This document shows, piece by piece, positions 17,636-26,215 of a stretch of 37,066 nt of DNA. Below the pieces are notes generated by a model, which saw only the letters and a list, made by a program, of their open reading frames with translations, made no database searches and was not told where the DNA came from. The stretch is from Streptomyces mutomycini. GTDB lineage: Bacteria > Actinomycetota > Actinomycetes > Streptomycetales > Streptomycetaceae. The stretch spans positions 1 through 37,066 of the forward strand of contig NZ_MAPV01000141.1 in the NCBI RefSeq assembly GCF_001700505.1, read 5' to 3'. How positions within the stretch are numbered: position 1 is the stretch's first letter; each line of letters begins with the position of its first letter. Position numbers and translations under genes: made by a program.

Positions 17636-17666
17636 GGCGGTGCGGCGCGACCCCCGCCGCACCGCC
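17636..17666. terminator. Terminator hairpin 1 between convergent genes
   Basis: A perfect 12-base-pair stem (17636-17647 with 17655-17666) with a 7-base loop, 20 bases after the stop of the NEW3-domain gene and 35 bases after the stop of the minus-strand aminotransferase gene. It can act in both directions. No T-run, as usual in these genomes. Confidence 0.8.
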
Positions 17667-17674
17667 GCGGCCGG

Positions 17675-17699
17675 AGGCGGCCCGCGGGACGGGCCGCCT
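17675..17699. terminator. Terminator hairpin 2, ends the phosphonate operon
   Basis: A second perfect hairpin, 10-base-pair stem (17675-17684 with 17690-17699) and 5-base loop, directly abutting the stop codon of the aminotransferase gene at 17701. With hairpin 1 it marks the boundary between the glycosidase pair and the phosphonate operon. Confidence 0.75.
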
Positions 17700-17700
17700 G

Positions 17701-18852
17701 CTACGCATGCCCGCCAGGCGCCTGAACTTCTCTACGGGGAAAGGCGGTTGTGCCGAGCACCCGCCCAAGCGCCGCCACCGTGTCCTCGATCTCCGCCGCG
17801 TGGAACGCACCCATGTGGCCGATGCGCACCGTGTTCTCCTTCCACGCGCTGCGTCCCGAGGCGACGAGAATCCCGTGCTCCCGTTCCAGCGCCCGGCGCA
17901 CACCGGACGCCCCCACACCGTCGGGGAGGTGCACCGCCGTGACCGTGGGAGACGCGCACCAGGCGTCGGCTGCCGGTGTCATTCCCAGCTCCAGCAGCGA
18001 CTGCCGCAGCGTCCCGGCTGCGGCACGGTGGCGTTCGAAGACGCGCTCCGGGCCCTCCGCGCGCAGCATGCCGACCGCCGCCCGGAGACCCTGCAGCACC
18101 GCCACCGCCGGTGTGTAGGTGGTCGTGCCCTCCTCCACGGCAGCCGCCATGCGCGGGAAGTCGAAGTAGTAGCGTCGCTGCCCGCCCTCGTGGGCAACTC
18201 GCAGCGCCCGGCGGCTCGTCGCGATCAGGCTGAGGCCGGGCTGCGCCATCAGCGCCTTCTGGGTGACGGTGACAGCGACGTCGACACCCCAGTCGTCCAT
18301 GTCGAAGCGTGCCGCGCCGACACTGGACACGCCGTCGACGAGGATCAGCGCGTCGCTCGACTCCCTTATGGCCACGCACAGTTCGCGCAGCGGAGCGAGG
18401 ACGCCGGTCGATGTCTCGTTGTGGGTGAGCAGCACCGCACGCACCGGGCCGGCCGCGCGCAGCGCTTCGGCGACGTCCGCCGCCGTCGGAGCGGTGCCCC
18501 AGGGGACTTGGTGGACGGTCACGTCGGCGCCGTAGCACCGGGCGACCTCGGCGAACCGGTCCCCGAAGTGGCCCGCCGACACGGCCAGCACCCGGTCTCC
18601 GGGGGCCAGGCAGTTGACGACGGCCGCTTCCATGCCGCCGGTGCCCGAGCAGGTGAACGGGAGAATGGGCGCACGCGTGCCGAAGAACGGGCGCAACCCG
18701 TCCAGCACTTCGGGCAGCAGCGCCCGGAACGCGTCGGAGCGATGGCTGATGATGCCCTGGGCCGAAGCCTCGGCGACTTGCGGCGGCACCGGCAACGGGC
18801 CACTCGTGCGTACGTTGTTCACAGCGGCAGGCTCCGGTTCCGCGCGGTTCAC
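17701..18852 (-). CDS. Class V PLP aminotransferase (AGT/SerC/PhnW-like)
   Basis: 383 residues from GTG 18850-18852, which overlaps the stop of the upstream dehydrogenase as GTGA. Fold-type I aminotransferase of the small-molecule class V group: SGTGGMEAAV at about 69-78 (PLP phosphate cup), LVDGVSSVGA with Asp173, and TQKALMAQPG with the PLP Lys199. Relatives are alanine-glyoxylate, phosphoserine and 2-aminoethylphosphonate aminotransferases. In this operon two roles are possible: making 2-aminoethylphosphonate from phosphonoacetaldehyde, or amination of an oxidised hydroxyphosphonate to a serine- or alanine-like aminophosphonate. The second fits better because an alcohol dehydrogenase, an oxygenase, a kinase and a further dehydrogenase are all present. 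Last gene of the operon. Confidence 0.88.
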   Translation of the reverse strand: MNRAEPEPAAVNNVRTSGPLPVPPQVAEASAQGIISHRSDAFRALLPEVLDGLRPFFGTRAPILPFTCSGTGGMEAAVVNCLAPGDRVLAVSAGHFGDRFAEVARCYGADVTVHQVPWGTAPTAADVAEALRAAGPVRAVLLTHNETSTGVLAPLRELCVAIRESSDALILVDGVSSVGAARFDMDDWGVDVAVTVTQKALMAQPGLSLIATSRRALRVAHEGGQRRYYFDFPRMAAAVEEGTTTYTPAVAVLQGLRAAVGMLRAEGPERVFERHRAAAGTLRQSLLELGMTPAADAWCASPTVTAVHLPDGVGASGVRRALEREHGILVASGRSAWKENTVRIGHMGAFHAAEIEDTVAALGRVLGTTAFPRREVQAPGGHA

Positions 18853-20021
18853 AGGTGGGCGGCCAAGTAGTCGGGAGCGTCGGCGGGGACCTGGACGGGC
18901 GTGTTGGACGACCTGGAGGAGGCCATGGCCTCCTGGAACAGGACGGGGACATCGGCCCCCCGCACCCCGTAGGCCCCGAGCGTGTCGGGGAAGCCGGCGG
19001 CGGTGATGAGCGAACGCAGCGCCTGCCCCAGCTGACGCGGTGAGTCGGCCCCGAGGAAGCCGGCCATCCTCTGCAGCCGTGCGCGGACGAACTCGGCGCC
19101 CCGCGGGTCCTGGCACGCCGGCGGATCGGCCAGCGCGGACTCGCTCAGCGGGAACAGCCACGACAGGCTCAGCACGCAGGCCAGCCCGTGGGGCACGCCG
19201 AAACGGACCGTCAGCGGGTAGGCGAAGGCATGCCCCACGGTGGTGCGTGTGAGGTCGATGGCCTGCCCCGCCGTGGTCGACAGGCTGCTCAGCACCTGCC
19301 GGTCGGATTCGCTGAAGCCGCCCTCGGCCCGGCGCAGCACATCGGCGATGCCCTCGGCCGCGGTGGCGGCCAGCTCGCGCGACCGCGGCGTCGAACGGAT
19401 CGACCAGTACGACTCCAGCGCATGCGCGAGGGCGTCGAACGCACAGCTCACGCTCACCTCCCACGGGCAGGAGTGCGAGAGCACCGGGTCGACGAGGGCG
19501 ACCGTCGCGCGCGCTGCCGCCAGGTCCAGCGAATGTTTGAGGCCGTCGACGAAGACCGTCGCGAACTGGGTGACCTCACTGCCGGTCCCGGCCGTCGTGG
19601 GGATCAGCACCAGCGGCGTGCGGGCCGCGGCCCGGAGGGGCGCACGGGCGGCCAGCACGGCCCGCGCCCGGACGCGGTCGGCCGGCAGCAGCCGGATCAT
19701 CTTGGCGGCGTCCATGGCCGAGCCACCGCCGATCCCGACGATCAGCTCCGGCTGCTGCGCATCACGCGCCGCACATCCCTTGAGTACGTCGTCGAGGTCC
19801 GGATTCGGGCTGAACTCGGTGAACACGCGGACGTCGGGCGCGTCGATGCGGCTGAGGAACGACGTGCGGCGCAGGGCTCCGGCGCTGGCGACCACGAGCA
19901 CCCGGCGAGCACCGAAGGGCCGAAGTTCACGTTCGAAAGCGGCGGCGGAACCCGGCCCGGCGACCAGCCGGGTGGGCGGGGCGTCGCGTTCGGTGTCGAG
20001 GGTCAGCAGGTCAACGGCCAT
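18849..20021 (-). CDS. Fe-type alcohol dehydrogenase, probable phosphonoacetaldehyde reductase
   Basis: 390 residues, iron-containing alcohol dehydrogenase family. NAD(P)-binding GGGSAMDAAK begins at residue 98; the metal-binding Asp and His are in CAFDALAHALESYW, and the two later His in VGHAFAYPLTVRFGVPHG. In phosphonate clusters this family (FomC, PhpC and DhpG of the fosfomycin, phosphinothricin and dehydrophos pathways) reduces phosphonoacetaldehyde to 2-hydroxyethylphosphonate. Its position directly after phosphonopyruvate decarboxylase, with an 11-base overlap, supports the same role here. It overlaps the aminotransferase gene by 4 bases on the other side. Confidence 0.9.
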   Translation of the reverse strand: MAVDLLTLDTERDAPPTRLVAGPGSAAAFERELRPFGARRVLVVASAGALRRTSFLSRIDAPDVRVFTEFSPNPDLDDVLKGCAARDAQQPELIVGIGGGSAMDAAKMIRLLPADRVRARAVLAARAPLRAAARTPLVLIPTTAGTGSEVTQFATVFVDGLKHSLDLAAARATVALVDPVLSHSCPWEVSVSCAFDALAHALESYWSIRSTPRSRELAATAAEGIADVLRRAEGGFSESDRQVLSSLSTTAGQAIDLTRTTVGHAFAYPLTVRFGVPHGLACVLSLSWLFPLSESALADPPACQDPRGAEFVRARLQRMAGFLGADSPRQLGQALRSLITAAGFPDTLGAYGVRGADVPVLFQEAMASSRSSNTPVQVPADAPDYLAAHL

Positions 20022-21132
20022 GCGAGCTCCGCTTGAGGGTGAGCGATTCGCTGAACGTGCAGCGCAGCTCGAAGGGGGAGTGCCCGGACGTCACCCGGGG
20101 CGGGGTCTGGCCGGGGCCGTCCAGGCCGATGCGTGCCACCACCAGGTGCGGGCCGGCGGCGTCCGCGATGTCCCGCATCGCAGCGTCGAGCCCGTCGGCC
20201 GTGCTCACCGTGCGCGCCGTCCGGTAGCCCACGGAGCGGCCGAAGGCGTCCCAGTCCACCGTCGCCAGGGTCTGCTGGGCGCCGGTGGACTCGTACGCAC
20301 CGTTGTCGAGGACCACATGCGTCAGATTGGGCGGGGCGGCCGCCCCCGTCACGGCACAGGAGCCCAGGTGCATGAGGGCCGCACCGTCCCCGTCGATGAC
20401 GACGGTACGCAGCATCGGGTCGGCCAGGGCACTGCCGACGCCGAGGCTCAGCGCGTGCCCCATCGAGCCCTGCATGTAGAAGTTGTCCGGCCGGTGCGCG
20501 ACTGAGTACAGCTCGCGGCTGATGAACCCCGTCGTCGCGTACACGGCCGCGTCACCGAGGTGCGGAGCGAGCGCGCTGAGCGCCTGTCGGCGGCCGAACG
20601 GGGCGGCGGCCGGGGGCGCCGTGCCGTCGTCCACCCCCACGGTGTTCTTGGGTACGAGGACGAAGGCCGGCCGCCCCTCGGCACGGCTGTGCTCCACCTG
20701 GTCGAGGACGTCCACGAGACCGTCCTCGGTGGGCGGGAGCGTCCACCGGTCGATGCCGAGGGCATCGAGCAGGGCGTGCTGGGACGCCCCCATCACGGCG
20801 TGCTGCGGCTCGTCGGCCGCAGGGTCCGGCCACCCGCGCAGGCTCATGAACACCAGCGCGGGCACCCGGAAGGTCATGACCAGTGAGGTGAGCGGGTTGA
20901 GCAGGTTACCGAACCCGGAGTTCTGCAACATGACGGCGGAACGCGTGCCCGCCAGCTCGGCGCCCGTGGCCATGGCGAGCGCGGCACCCTCGTTGGCGGC
21001 GGCCACGTAGCGGCCGCGGCCGCCCTGCCCCAGCAGGCTGATGGGCCCCTGGAAGAAGGAGCACGGCACACCCGTGTAGAACTCCACGGACCGGCGCGCC
21101 AGTTCGTCGCAGAAGAAGGTCGGTTCGATCAT
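20011..21132 (-). CDS. ppd: Phosphonopyruvate decarboxylase
   Basis: 373 residues from ATG 21130-21132, which overlaps the stop of pepM by 4 bases (ATGA). Thiamine-diphosphate enzyme: the N-terminal half carries YTGVPCSFFQGP and AAANEGAALAMATG (cofactor-activating Glu), and the C-terminal half the TPP/Mg motif GDGAALMHLGS ending at LDNGAYESTGAQQT. It decarboxylates phosphonopyruvate to phosphonoacetaldehyde, the step that pulls the unfavourable PEP mutase equilibrium forward. Both halves are in a single chain, as in most actinobacterial phosphonate clusters. Neighbours on either side are the preceding and following steps of the pathway. Confidence 0.95.
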   Translation of the reverse strand: MIEPTFFCDELARRSVEFYTGVPCSFFQGPISLLGQGGRGRYVAAANEGAALAMATGAELAGTRSAVMLQNSGFGNLLNPLTSLVMTFRVPALVFMSLRGWPDPAADEPQHAVMGASQHALLDALGIDRWTLPPTEDGLVDVLDQVEHSRAEGRPAFVLVPKNTVGVDDGTAPPAAAPFGRRQALSALAPHLGDAAVYATTGFISRELYSVAHRPDNFYMQGSMGHALSLGVGSALADPMLRTVVIDGDGAALMHLGSCAVTGAAAPPNLTHVVLDNGAYESTGAQQTLATVDWDAFGRSVGYRTARTVSTADGLDAAMRDIADAAGPHLVVARIGLDGPGQTPPRVTSGHSPFELRCTFSESLTLKRSSHGR

Positions 21133-21986
21133 GATTCGAGCGCGTTCCACGTGTCGACGTCCGTGAGGCGGAAGATCTCCTTCACCGGGGCGATGACGTC
21201 CTCGCTCGACGTCGAGTCACCCGTCAGCCGGATCTCCAGCAGTACGTCCCGGACCGCCTGGACCGCCGCCCGCAGCCCCTGGTTGGCGTAGATGACCAAC
21301 GACGCACCGGCCCGGGACGCCTCCTCGGTCTTCCACCGGAAGTACGTCGTGGGCACCACGACGACAGGCGTCCGGCGTTGCCATTGCTCCAGGAACTCCT
21401 GTATCTCGTGGGGCTCCTGGGACTTGGAGTGGATCAGGATCGCGTCGGCACCGGCGTCCGCGTACTGGTGGGCGCGGGCCAGCGCGTCCGCCATGCCCGT
21501 ACCGGCGATGAGGGCCTCGACCCGCGCCACGACCACGAACTCCGGGTTGTGCTGCGCCTGCTTGGCGACACGGATGCGGGCTGCGAACTCCGCCGGGTCC
21601 TCCAGCGTCTGGCCGACTGCCAGGAAGCTGTTCTTCTTCGGGAAGACCTTGTCCTCCAGGCAGATGCCCGCGACACCGGCCGCCTCGTACTGCCGCACCG
21701 TGTACGCGATGTTCAACCGGTTGCCGAATCCGGTGTCGCAGTCGGCGAGCACGGGCAGCGACGTCGACTGCACCATCCAGGAGGCGGCCTGGAGGTAGTC
21801 GGTCATCGTCAGCAGGCTCATGTCGGGCAGTGCCCGGCTGGCCGAGGTCTCGAAGCTCGACGCCCATACGACGTCGAACCCGGCCTCCTCGACCAGGCGC
21901 GCGGTCAGCCCGTCGTGCGCGCCGGCGGCCCGTGCCGCCTGCGGCGCTGTCAGGAGTTCTCTCAGGCGTGCGGATGATGTGGTCAT
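21129..21986 (-). CDS. pepM: Phosphoenolpyruvate phosphomutase (C-P bond formation)
   Basis: 285 residues from ATG 21984-21986. It carries the diagnostic motif of true PEP mutases, EDKVFPKKNS at 111-120 (EDKxxxxxNS), which separates them from isocitrate lyase and methylisocitrate lyase relatives. Metal-site residues are in ADCDTGFGN at 81-89, and SASRALPD at 48-55 is also conserved. It rearranges phosphoenolpyruvate to 3-phosphonopyruvate, the committed step of nearly all known phosphonate pathways. It stands alone, without the fused cytidylyltransferase seen in Fom1. ATGA overlaps with the genes on both sides show translational coupling. Confidence 0.97.
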   Translation of the reverse strand: MTTSSARLRELLTAPQAARAAGAHDGLTARLVEEAGFDVVWASSFETSASRALPDMSLLTMTDYLQAASWMVQSTSLPVLADCDTGFGNRLNIAYTVRQYEAAGVAGICLEDKVFPKKNSFLAVGQTLEDPAEFAARIRVAKQAQHNPEFVVVARVEALIAGTGMADALARAHQYADAGADAILIHSKSQEPHEIQEFLEQWQRRTPVVVVPTTYFRWKTEEASRAGASLVIYANQGLRAAVQAVRDVLLEIRLTGDSTSSEDVIAPVKEIFRLTDVDTWNALES

Positions 21987-23068
21987 TTCAGTCCTCCGAT
22001 GGACTCCAGGGGCGGCATGCCCAAGGACCCGGCGATGTCGCCGAGGTCCGCCACGACGGGGGGGCGCAGCGGAATGCCGTGGGCGCGCCGCTCGTCGGCC
22101 CTCTCGTATTCCTTCTCGCCCGGTATGAAGATGCGGTCCTGGCCCTCGGCCTTCTTCGCGTTGCGCAGCTCGTCGAACATGGCCGCGGTCTCGGCGCGGA
22201 AGGAGTCCAGGTCGACGAACGCCCCGACCCGGGCGCAGATCACCATGTGCCCGAGGCCCGCCCCGTCGGGCCCGTACACATGCCGGCCCCAGCTTGCACC
22301 GGCCAGGGGGCCGCACAGGAGATCGGCGAGGAGTCCCAGGCCGTAGCCCTTGTGGCCGCCGTGGTCCTCCCCCGCGCCGCCCAGTGGCAGCAGGGCGTAT
22401 CCCTCACGTGCCTTGAGGCCCTTCACCAGACTGGGGATGTCCGTCTCGGTGCGGCCCTGGGGGTCGACGGCCCAGCCCGGCAGCATCGGCCGTTCCTCGC
22501 GCTCCAGACGCTCCAGCTTGCCCCGCGGGACCGCGCTCGTCGCCGCGTCGTACAGGTACGGCCGGCTCGGATGCGTGGGCAGCGCGAACGCGAGCGGATT
22601 CGTCCCGAACATGGGCTCCGCGCCGTGCGTCGGCGCGACCTGCGGGGAGGCGTTGGTCGTGACGATGGTGAGCATGCCCTGGCGGGCCCCCTGCGCCGCG
22701 TAGTGGCCCGCGATGCCGAAGTGGTTGGAGCGCCGCACCGTGACCATGGCGATGGCGGTGTCCTGGGCCTTGCGCACCGCGAGATCGAGGGCGTGCAGCA
22801 TCGCCGGCTGCCCCAGTCCGTTGCCCGCGTCGACGACCGCGCCGGCCGGGAAGTCGGACACCACGGTGGGTGTGGCGTCGGCGGCGATGGTGCCCTTGCG
22901 GATGCCCTCGACGTAGCGGCGCAGCCGGGCCACGCCGTGACTGTCCACTCCGTTGAGGTCGGCGGCGACCAGTACGCGCGCGACCTGGTCGGCGTCCTCG
23001 GGGCGGGCCCCGGCACGGCACATCGCCTCACGGACGAAATCGTGCAGACTCTCGTGGCTTGTCCTCAT
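21983..23068 (-). CDS. Ldh2-family (malate/sulfolactate-type) NAD(P) dehydrogenase
   Basis: 361 residues from ATG 23066-23068 (MRTSHESLHDF), which shares one base with the stop of the glycerate kinase and is preceded by GAGGTGA; a TTG one codon upstream (23071) is an alternative. It belongs to the non-Rossmann malate/L-lactate/sulfolactate dehydrogenase family: NGVDSHGVARLRRY, RRSNHFGIAGHYA, PMFGTNPLAFALP and HKGYGLGLL are all family signatures. Such enzymes interconvert 2-hydroxy and 2-oxo acids; sulfolactate members show that a strongly acidic substrate is accepted. Here it may oxidise the 1-hydroxyl of a hydroxyethylphosphonate derivative to a ketone that the aminotransferase can use. Fully overlapped on both sides by kinase and pepM. 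Confidence 0.9.
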   Translation of the reverse strand: MRTSHESLHDFVREAMCRAGARPEDADQVARVLVAADLNGVDSHGVARLRRYVEGIRKGTIAADATPTVVSDFPAGAVVDAGNGLGQPAMLHALDLAVRKAQDTAIAMVTVRRSNHFGIAGHYAAQGARQGMLTIVTTNASPQVAPTHGAEPMFGTNPLAFALPTHPSRPYLYDAATSAVPRGKLERLEREERPMLPGWAVDPQGRTETDIPSLVKGLKAREGYALLPLGGAGEDHGGHKGYGLGLLADLLCGPLAGASWGRHVYGPDGAGLGHMVICARVGAFVDLDSFRAETAAMFDELRNAKKAEGQDRIFIPGEKEYERADERRAHGIPLRPPVVADLGDIAGSLGMPPLESIGGLK

Positions 23069-24180
23069 CAATTCACCTCACGGCTTCGCGTCTGGGGCGG
23101 TATGGCGGCTCGGCCCGCGGCGGCGAGGGCGAGCACGGTGGTGTCGGGGCGGTCCGGCGCGCAGTCCGGGGGAAGCTCCAGACAGCGGGTCCCGGCCGGA
23201 AGTTCCCCGGGGGCGAGCAGGGTGCTCCCGGTGACCACCACGCACGGAACGCCGTGCCGGGCTGCGAGCCGGGAGACGGCCAACGGCAGCTTGCCGTCCA
23301 GCGATCCGGCGTCGACCCTGCCCTCGGCCGTGATGACGAAGTCCGCGTCGGCGATCAGCTTCGGTACGCCGGCCAGCTCGAGCAGCTGGTCGCTGCCGGA
23401 CTCCGCGGCGGCCCCGAAGACGCTGAGCCCGGCCGGGGTGCCGCCCCCGGCGCCGTACCACGGCAGGTCCAGCAGCTCCGGCCGGTCGGGGCGGACCGCT
23501 CGGGCCAGACGGCCGAGCATCTCGCTGAACGCACCGACGTCCTCTGCCGCTATGCCCTTCTGCGGGCCGAAGCGCACCACGTTCTCCCGCAGCGGGGTGT
23601 GCACATCGCTGAGCACCCGCAGCCGCGCGCCTCGCAGCAGCGGATCGGCGTGGCGGGTGTCGGCGCTGACGACGTCCCGCAGTGCGCCGGGGTACGCGTC
23701 GAGCACACGGCCGTCACCGGCCCGGAATTCCACCCCGAGTGCGCTCAGGGCCCCGGCCCCCATGTCGAGCGTGGCGCTGCCGCCCGCCCCGAGGACCACG
23801 GTACGGGCACCGGCGTGCAGCGCGTGGCGGATCAGCCGGCCCGTACCGCGGGTGGTGGCCCGCAGTGGGTCGCGCCGCGCGTCGGGGACGTGACGCAGCC
23901 CGCTGGCCTCGGCCATCTCGATGAACGCGGTGCCGTCGGCGCCCAGTGCGTACGTGGCACGGACCGTCCCGCCCAGCGGTCCCTCGACGTCGACCGCGAC
24001 CTCCCGGCTCGCGGAGTGCCTCAGCCAGTGCCCGAGGCTGCCGTCACCACCGTCCGCCGCCGGCAGGACATGGAGCGTCGCGGAGGGGTGGGCGGCGCGC
24101 ACGCCGCGCGCCAGTGCTTCGGCGACCGCCGGGGCCGTGAGACTGCCACGCAGACAGTTGGGGACGATGAGAACGCGCAC
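23068..24180 (-). CDS. Glycerate kinase family (type I) kinase
   Basis: 370 residues from GTG 24178-24180. Family marks: MRVLIVPNCLRGSLTAPAVAEAL, LPAADGGDGS, GAGGSATLDMGAGALSALG, and a C-terminal VITAEGRVDAGSLDGKLP with PCVVVTGS. Glycerate kinases phosphorylate D-glycerate. A glycerate kinase homologue (DhpB) in the dehydrophos pathway is known, from memory, to phosphorylate the terminal hydroxyl of 1,2-dihydroxyethylphosphonate, a glycerate mimic. The same combination of oxygenase, kinase, dehydrogenase and aminotransferase occurs here, so I propose the same type of reaction. It is 41 bases after the TauD-type gene, the widest gap within the biosynthetic block. Confidence 0.88.
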   Translation of the reverse strand: MRVLIVPNCLRGSLTAPAVAEALARGVRAAHPSATLHVLPAADGGDGSLGHWLRHSASREVAVDVEGPLGGTVRATYALGADGTAFIEMAEASGLRHVPDARRDPLRATTRGTGRLIRHALHAGARTVVLGAGGSATLDMGAGALSALGVEFRAGDGRVLDAYPGALRDVVSADTRHADPLLRGARLRVLSDVHTPLRENVVRFGPQKGIAAEDVGAFSEMLGRLARAVRPDRPELLDLPWYGAGGGTPAGLSVFGAAAESGSDQLLELAGVPKLIADADFVITAEGRVDAGSLDGKLPLAVSRLAARHGVPCVVVTGSTLLAPGELPAGTRCLELPPDCAPDRPDTTVLALAAAGRAAIPPQTRSREVN

Positions 24181-24221
24181 GGACTCGCTCTTTCAGATTC
24201 GCCGGAAGGTGATGGGGGTGC

Positions 24222-25169
24222 TCAGGCCGGTCGGCGGATCCAGGTACGGAACAGCAGACGGGACCGGTCGCCGCCGCCGTGATCGGTGAACTCGGTGCGG
24301 CCGTGCAGAAGCCGCTTGTTGTTGAACACGGCCAGCTCACCCGGCTGCTGACGGTCCTGGCTGATCAGGGCGGGGTCCGCGAGCAGCGCGTCGAGTGCGT
24401 CGAGGGCGGCGACCTGGGCGGCGGTGAGGTCCGGGACACCGGGCCGGGCATGGCCGACCTCGATGTACTGCCTGAGGTAGGTGACACCGAGCGAGTCGCC
24501 CGGGGCGTCGCCGTCGGCGAACAGGACGGGCTTGAGCGTGGTGGGCGGCTCTCCGGGCCCCTCGTCCCCGCGGCGGTCGAAGTGGAAGGGCTGCCGCAGC
24601 ACGTCCAGCACCTCGGGCCGGTCCTTCAGCTCCCGCACCACGTCGCGTGCGTGCACGAGCTGGAGTGCCCCGCCCAGGGCTGCCTGGTGCACGCACAGAA
24701 GCGTGAAGTAGTCCGGGACGGGCAGCGGCGCCTCCGCGCCGTCCGTGTGGAGGCTGCCCCCGAAGCGGGAATCCGAGTAGCGGGTCGTGCGCCCCTCACC
24801 GATGCGTGTGCCCCGGTCGCGCACCTCGCGGAGCAGCTCGCCCGAGGCGTTCTGCGGCATGAGGTCACCGAACAGGCGCGATCCGGTCAGGAAGGCGCGG
24901 CGCAGTGCCTCCTCGTCGTCCGCGAGGCACTCGAAGCCACCGAGCACCAGGACGCCGGGACCGTCGTGCACATCGCGGATCAGGGCCTCGGCCACCACCT
25001 CGCGCAGCTCGTCGGGGAGGTGGTGCGGATCCCGGGGCCCGGGGCCGGCGAGCAGGTGGACGGACTCTTCACTCAGTTCGATCTTGACACGGTCGAACGG
25101 GCGCAACAGGATCTTCCCTTCGTCATCGGCCTCGGCGGGCCGGGCGGCACGGCCCGGCGAGGACCTCAT
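24222..25169 (-). CDS. TauD/TfdA-type Fe(II)/2-oxoglutarate dioxygenase
   Basis: 315 residues from ATG 25167-25169, overlapping the upstream stop by 4 bases. The iron ligands are visible as His141-x-Asp143 (LHTDGAE) and His289 (NNKRLLHGRTEF), with an Arg near 304-308 (SRLLFRTW) to hold 2-oxoglutarate. The first 20 residues are basic and probably disordered. It should hydroxylate or desaturate a small substrate. Hydroxylation of 2-hydroxyethylphosphonate to 1,2-dihydroxyethylphosphonate, as in the dehydrophos pathway, would supply the glycerate-kinase-like enzyme encoded next. A role on a peptide side chain is an alternative because of the peptide gene in the same operon. Confidence 0.88.
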   Translation of the reverse strand: MRSSPGRAARPAEADDEGKILLRPFDRVKIELSEESVHLLAGPGPRDPHHLPDELREVVAEALIRDVHDGPGVLVLGGFECLADDEEALRRAFLTGSRLFGDLMPQNASGELLREVRDRGTRIGEGRTTRYSDSRFGGSLHTDGAEAPLPVPDYFTLLCVHQAALGGALQLVHARDVVRELKDRPEVLDVLRQPFHFDRRGDEGPGEPPTTLKPVLFADGDAPGDSLGVTYLRQYIEVGHARPGVPDLTAAQVAALDALDALLADPALISQDRQQPGELAVFNNKRLLHGRTEFTDHGGGDRSRLLFRTWIRRPA

Positions 25170-26215
25170 GCGGCGGCCAGGGTGGACAGCACCGCGTCGC
25201 GCACGGATTCGTCGAGCATGTCGACGTTGGCGCGGAAGCAGCGGGCACCGCTCACCAGGCGCGTGGCCTGCTCGCGCATGTGCTCGTAGGTGCGGGTGTA
25301 GTGGTCCAGGTCGTTGCCGCAGTGCGTGTACAGGTCGTCCTTGAGGCCGTACATCGTGACCGCGGAGGAGAACTGCTCCAGGAACGCGGTCGTGGCCTGA
25401 TCGGAGACGGGTTCCAGGCCCTGCGGGCGCCGCGGGTCGAAGTCCGCGATCACGATGTTGCGGACCGCGGCCTGCTTCACCGTCCGGCCGTCGAACAGCT
25501 CGTAGGGGCTGGCGACGTAGTCACCGCTCTCGATGTGCGGGGTGAGGTTCCGCCGCTCGATGATGTCGCGGAAGCAGTCGTCGGACCGGACCCGCATCGC
25601 GGAGTGCACACCGTGGGCGACGCCGTCCTTGACGAGGGTGTGGGTGTTCGCGAGGAAGTCGGCACCGCCGGCGCACGCCTGCGCCAGGAACACCGTCTTC
25701 CCGCCTCCCTGGCGGCCCAGCAGCAGCGTTCCCGTGCCGTCCGGGTGGGCGAAGCCGGCTGCCTTGAGGTGTACGAAGCCGTGGTCGGCGGCGTACATCG
25801 TGAGGATGTGCTTCACGAAGTACGGCCATACGGTCTTCTCGAGGCGGCGGCCGAACACGTGGAAGCGGTTGCCGCGCGTGATCAGGTAGGCGGGGTCCCC
25901 GAAGAAGTGCACCAGGTAGAAGCCTGTCCGGAACCGCTTGGAACGGAAGGTGCGGTCGGCCGCGGCCTCCAGGAGGGAGACGTCGTAGGGGTCCCGGTCC
26001 AGGTCCACGCAGACGACCTCGTAGTCGGCCGCGGCGTCGGGCTCCGCGAAGTCCGCGAAGTACGAGAAGCCCGGGAAGTCCTCCATGTTGCTCATCAGAC
26101 GGACCCGGACCGCGTTGAGGTCCAGGACGGCCGAGGAGCGGACGGTGACGTCCCGGCCCGCGAACGCGCCCGCCTCGACGACCGATTCGGCGACGGTGAC
26201 CGTGGGAGTGCTCAT
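25166..26215 (-). CDS. HPr-kinase-like P-loop protein (putative kinase)
   Basis: 349 residues from ATG 26213-26215 (ATGA overlap with the FomA-like gene). A central P-loop GRQGGGKT at 167-174 is preceded by FVHLKAAGF and followed by FLANTHTLVKD, the order found in HPr kinase/phosphorylase-like proteins rather than in AAA ATPases. Similar stand-alone HPr-kinase homologues occur in RiPP clusters, where one phosphorylates a lasso peptide. The N-terminal 140 residues are not a domain I can name. Two readings are open: it acts on the 17-residue peptide encoded upstream, or, placed right after a FomA homologue, it is the functional counterpart of FomB, which adds the second phosphate to fosfomycin. 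Sequence alone does not decide. Confidence 0.7.
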   Translation of the reverse strand: MSTPTVTVAESVVEAGAFAGRDVTVRSSAVLDLNAVRVRLMSNMEDFPGFSYFADFAEPDAAADYEVVCVDLDRDPYDVSLLEAAADRTFRSKRFRTGFYLVHFFGDPAYLITRGNRFHVFGRRLEKTVWPYFVKHILTMYAADHGFVHLKAAGFAHPDGTGTLLLGRQGGGKTVFLAQACAGGADFLANTHTLVKDGVAHGVHSAMRVRSDDCFRDIIERRNLTPHIESGDYVASPYELFDGRTVKQAAVRNIVIADFDPRRPQGLEPVSDQATTAFLEQFSSAVTMYGLKDDLYTHCGNDLDHYTRTYEHMREQATRLVSGARCFRANVDMLDESVRDAVLSTLAAA

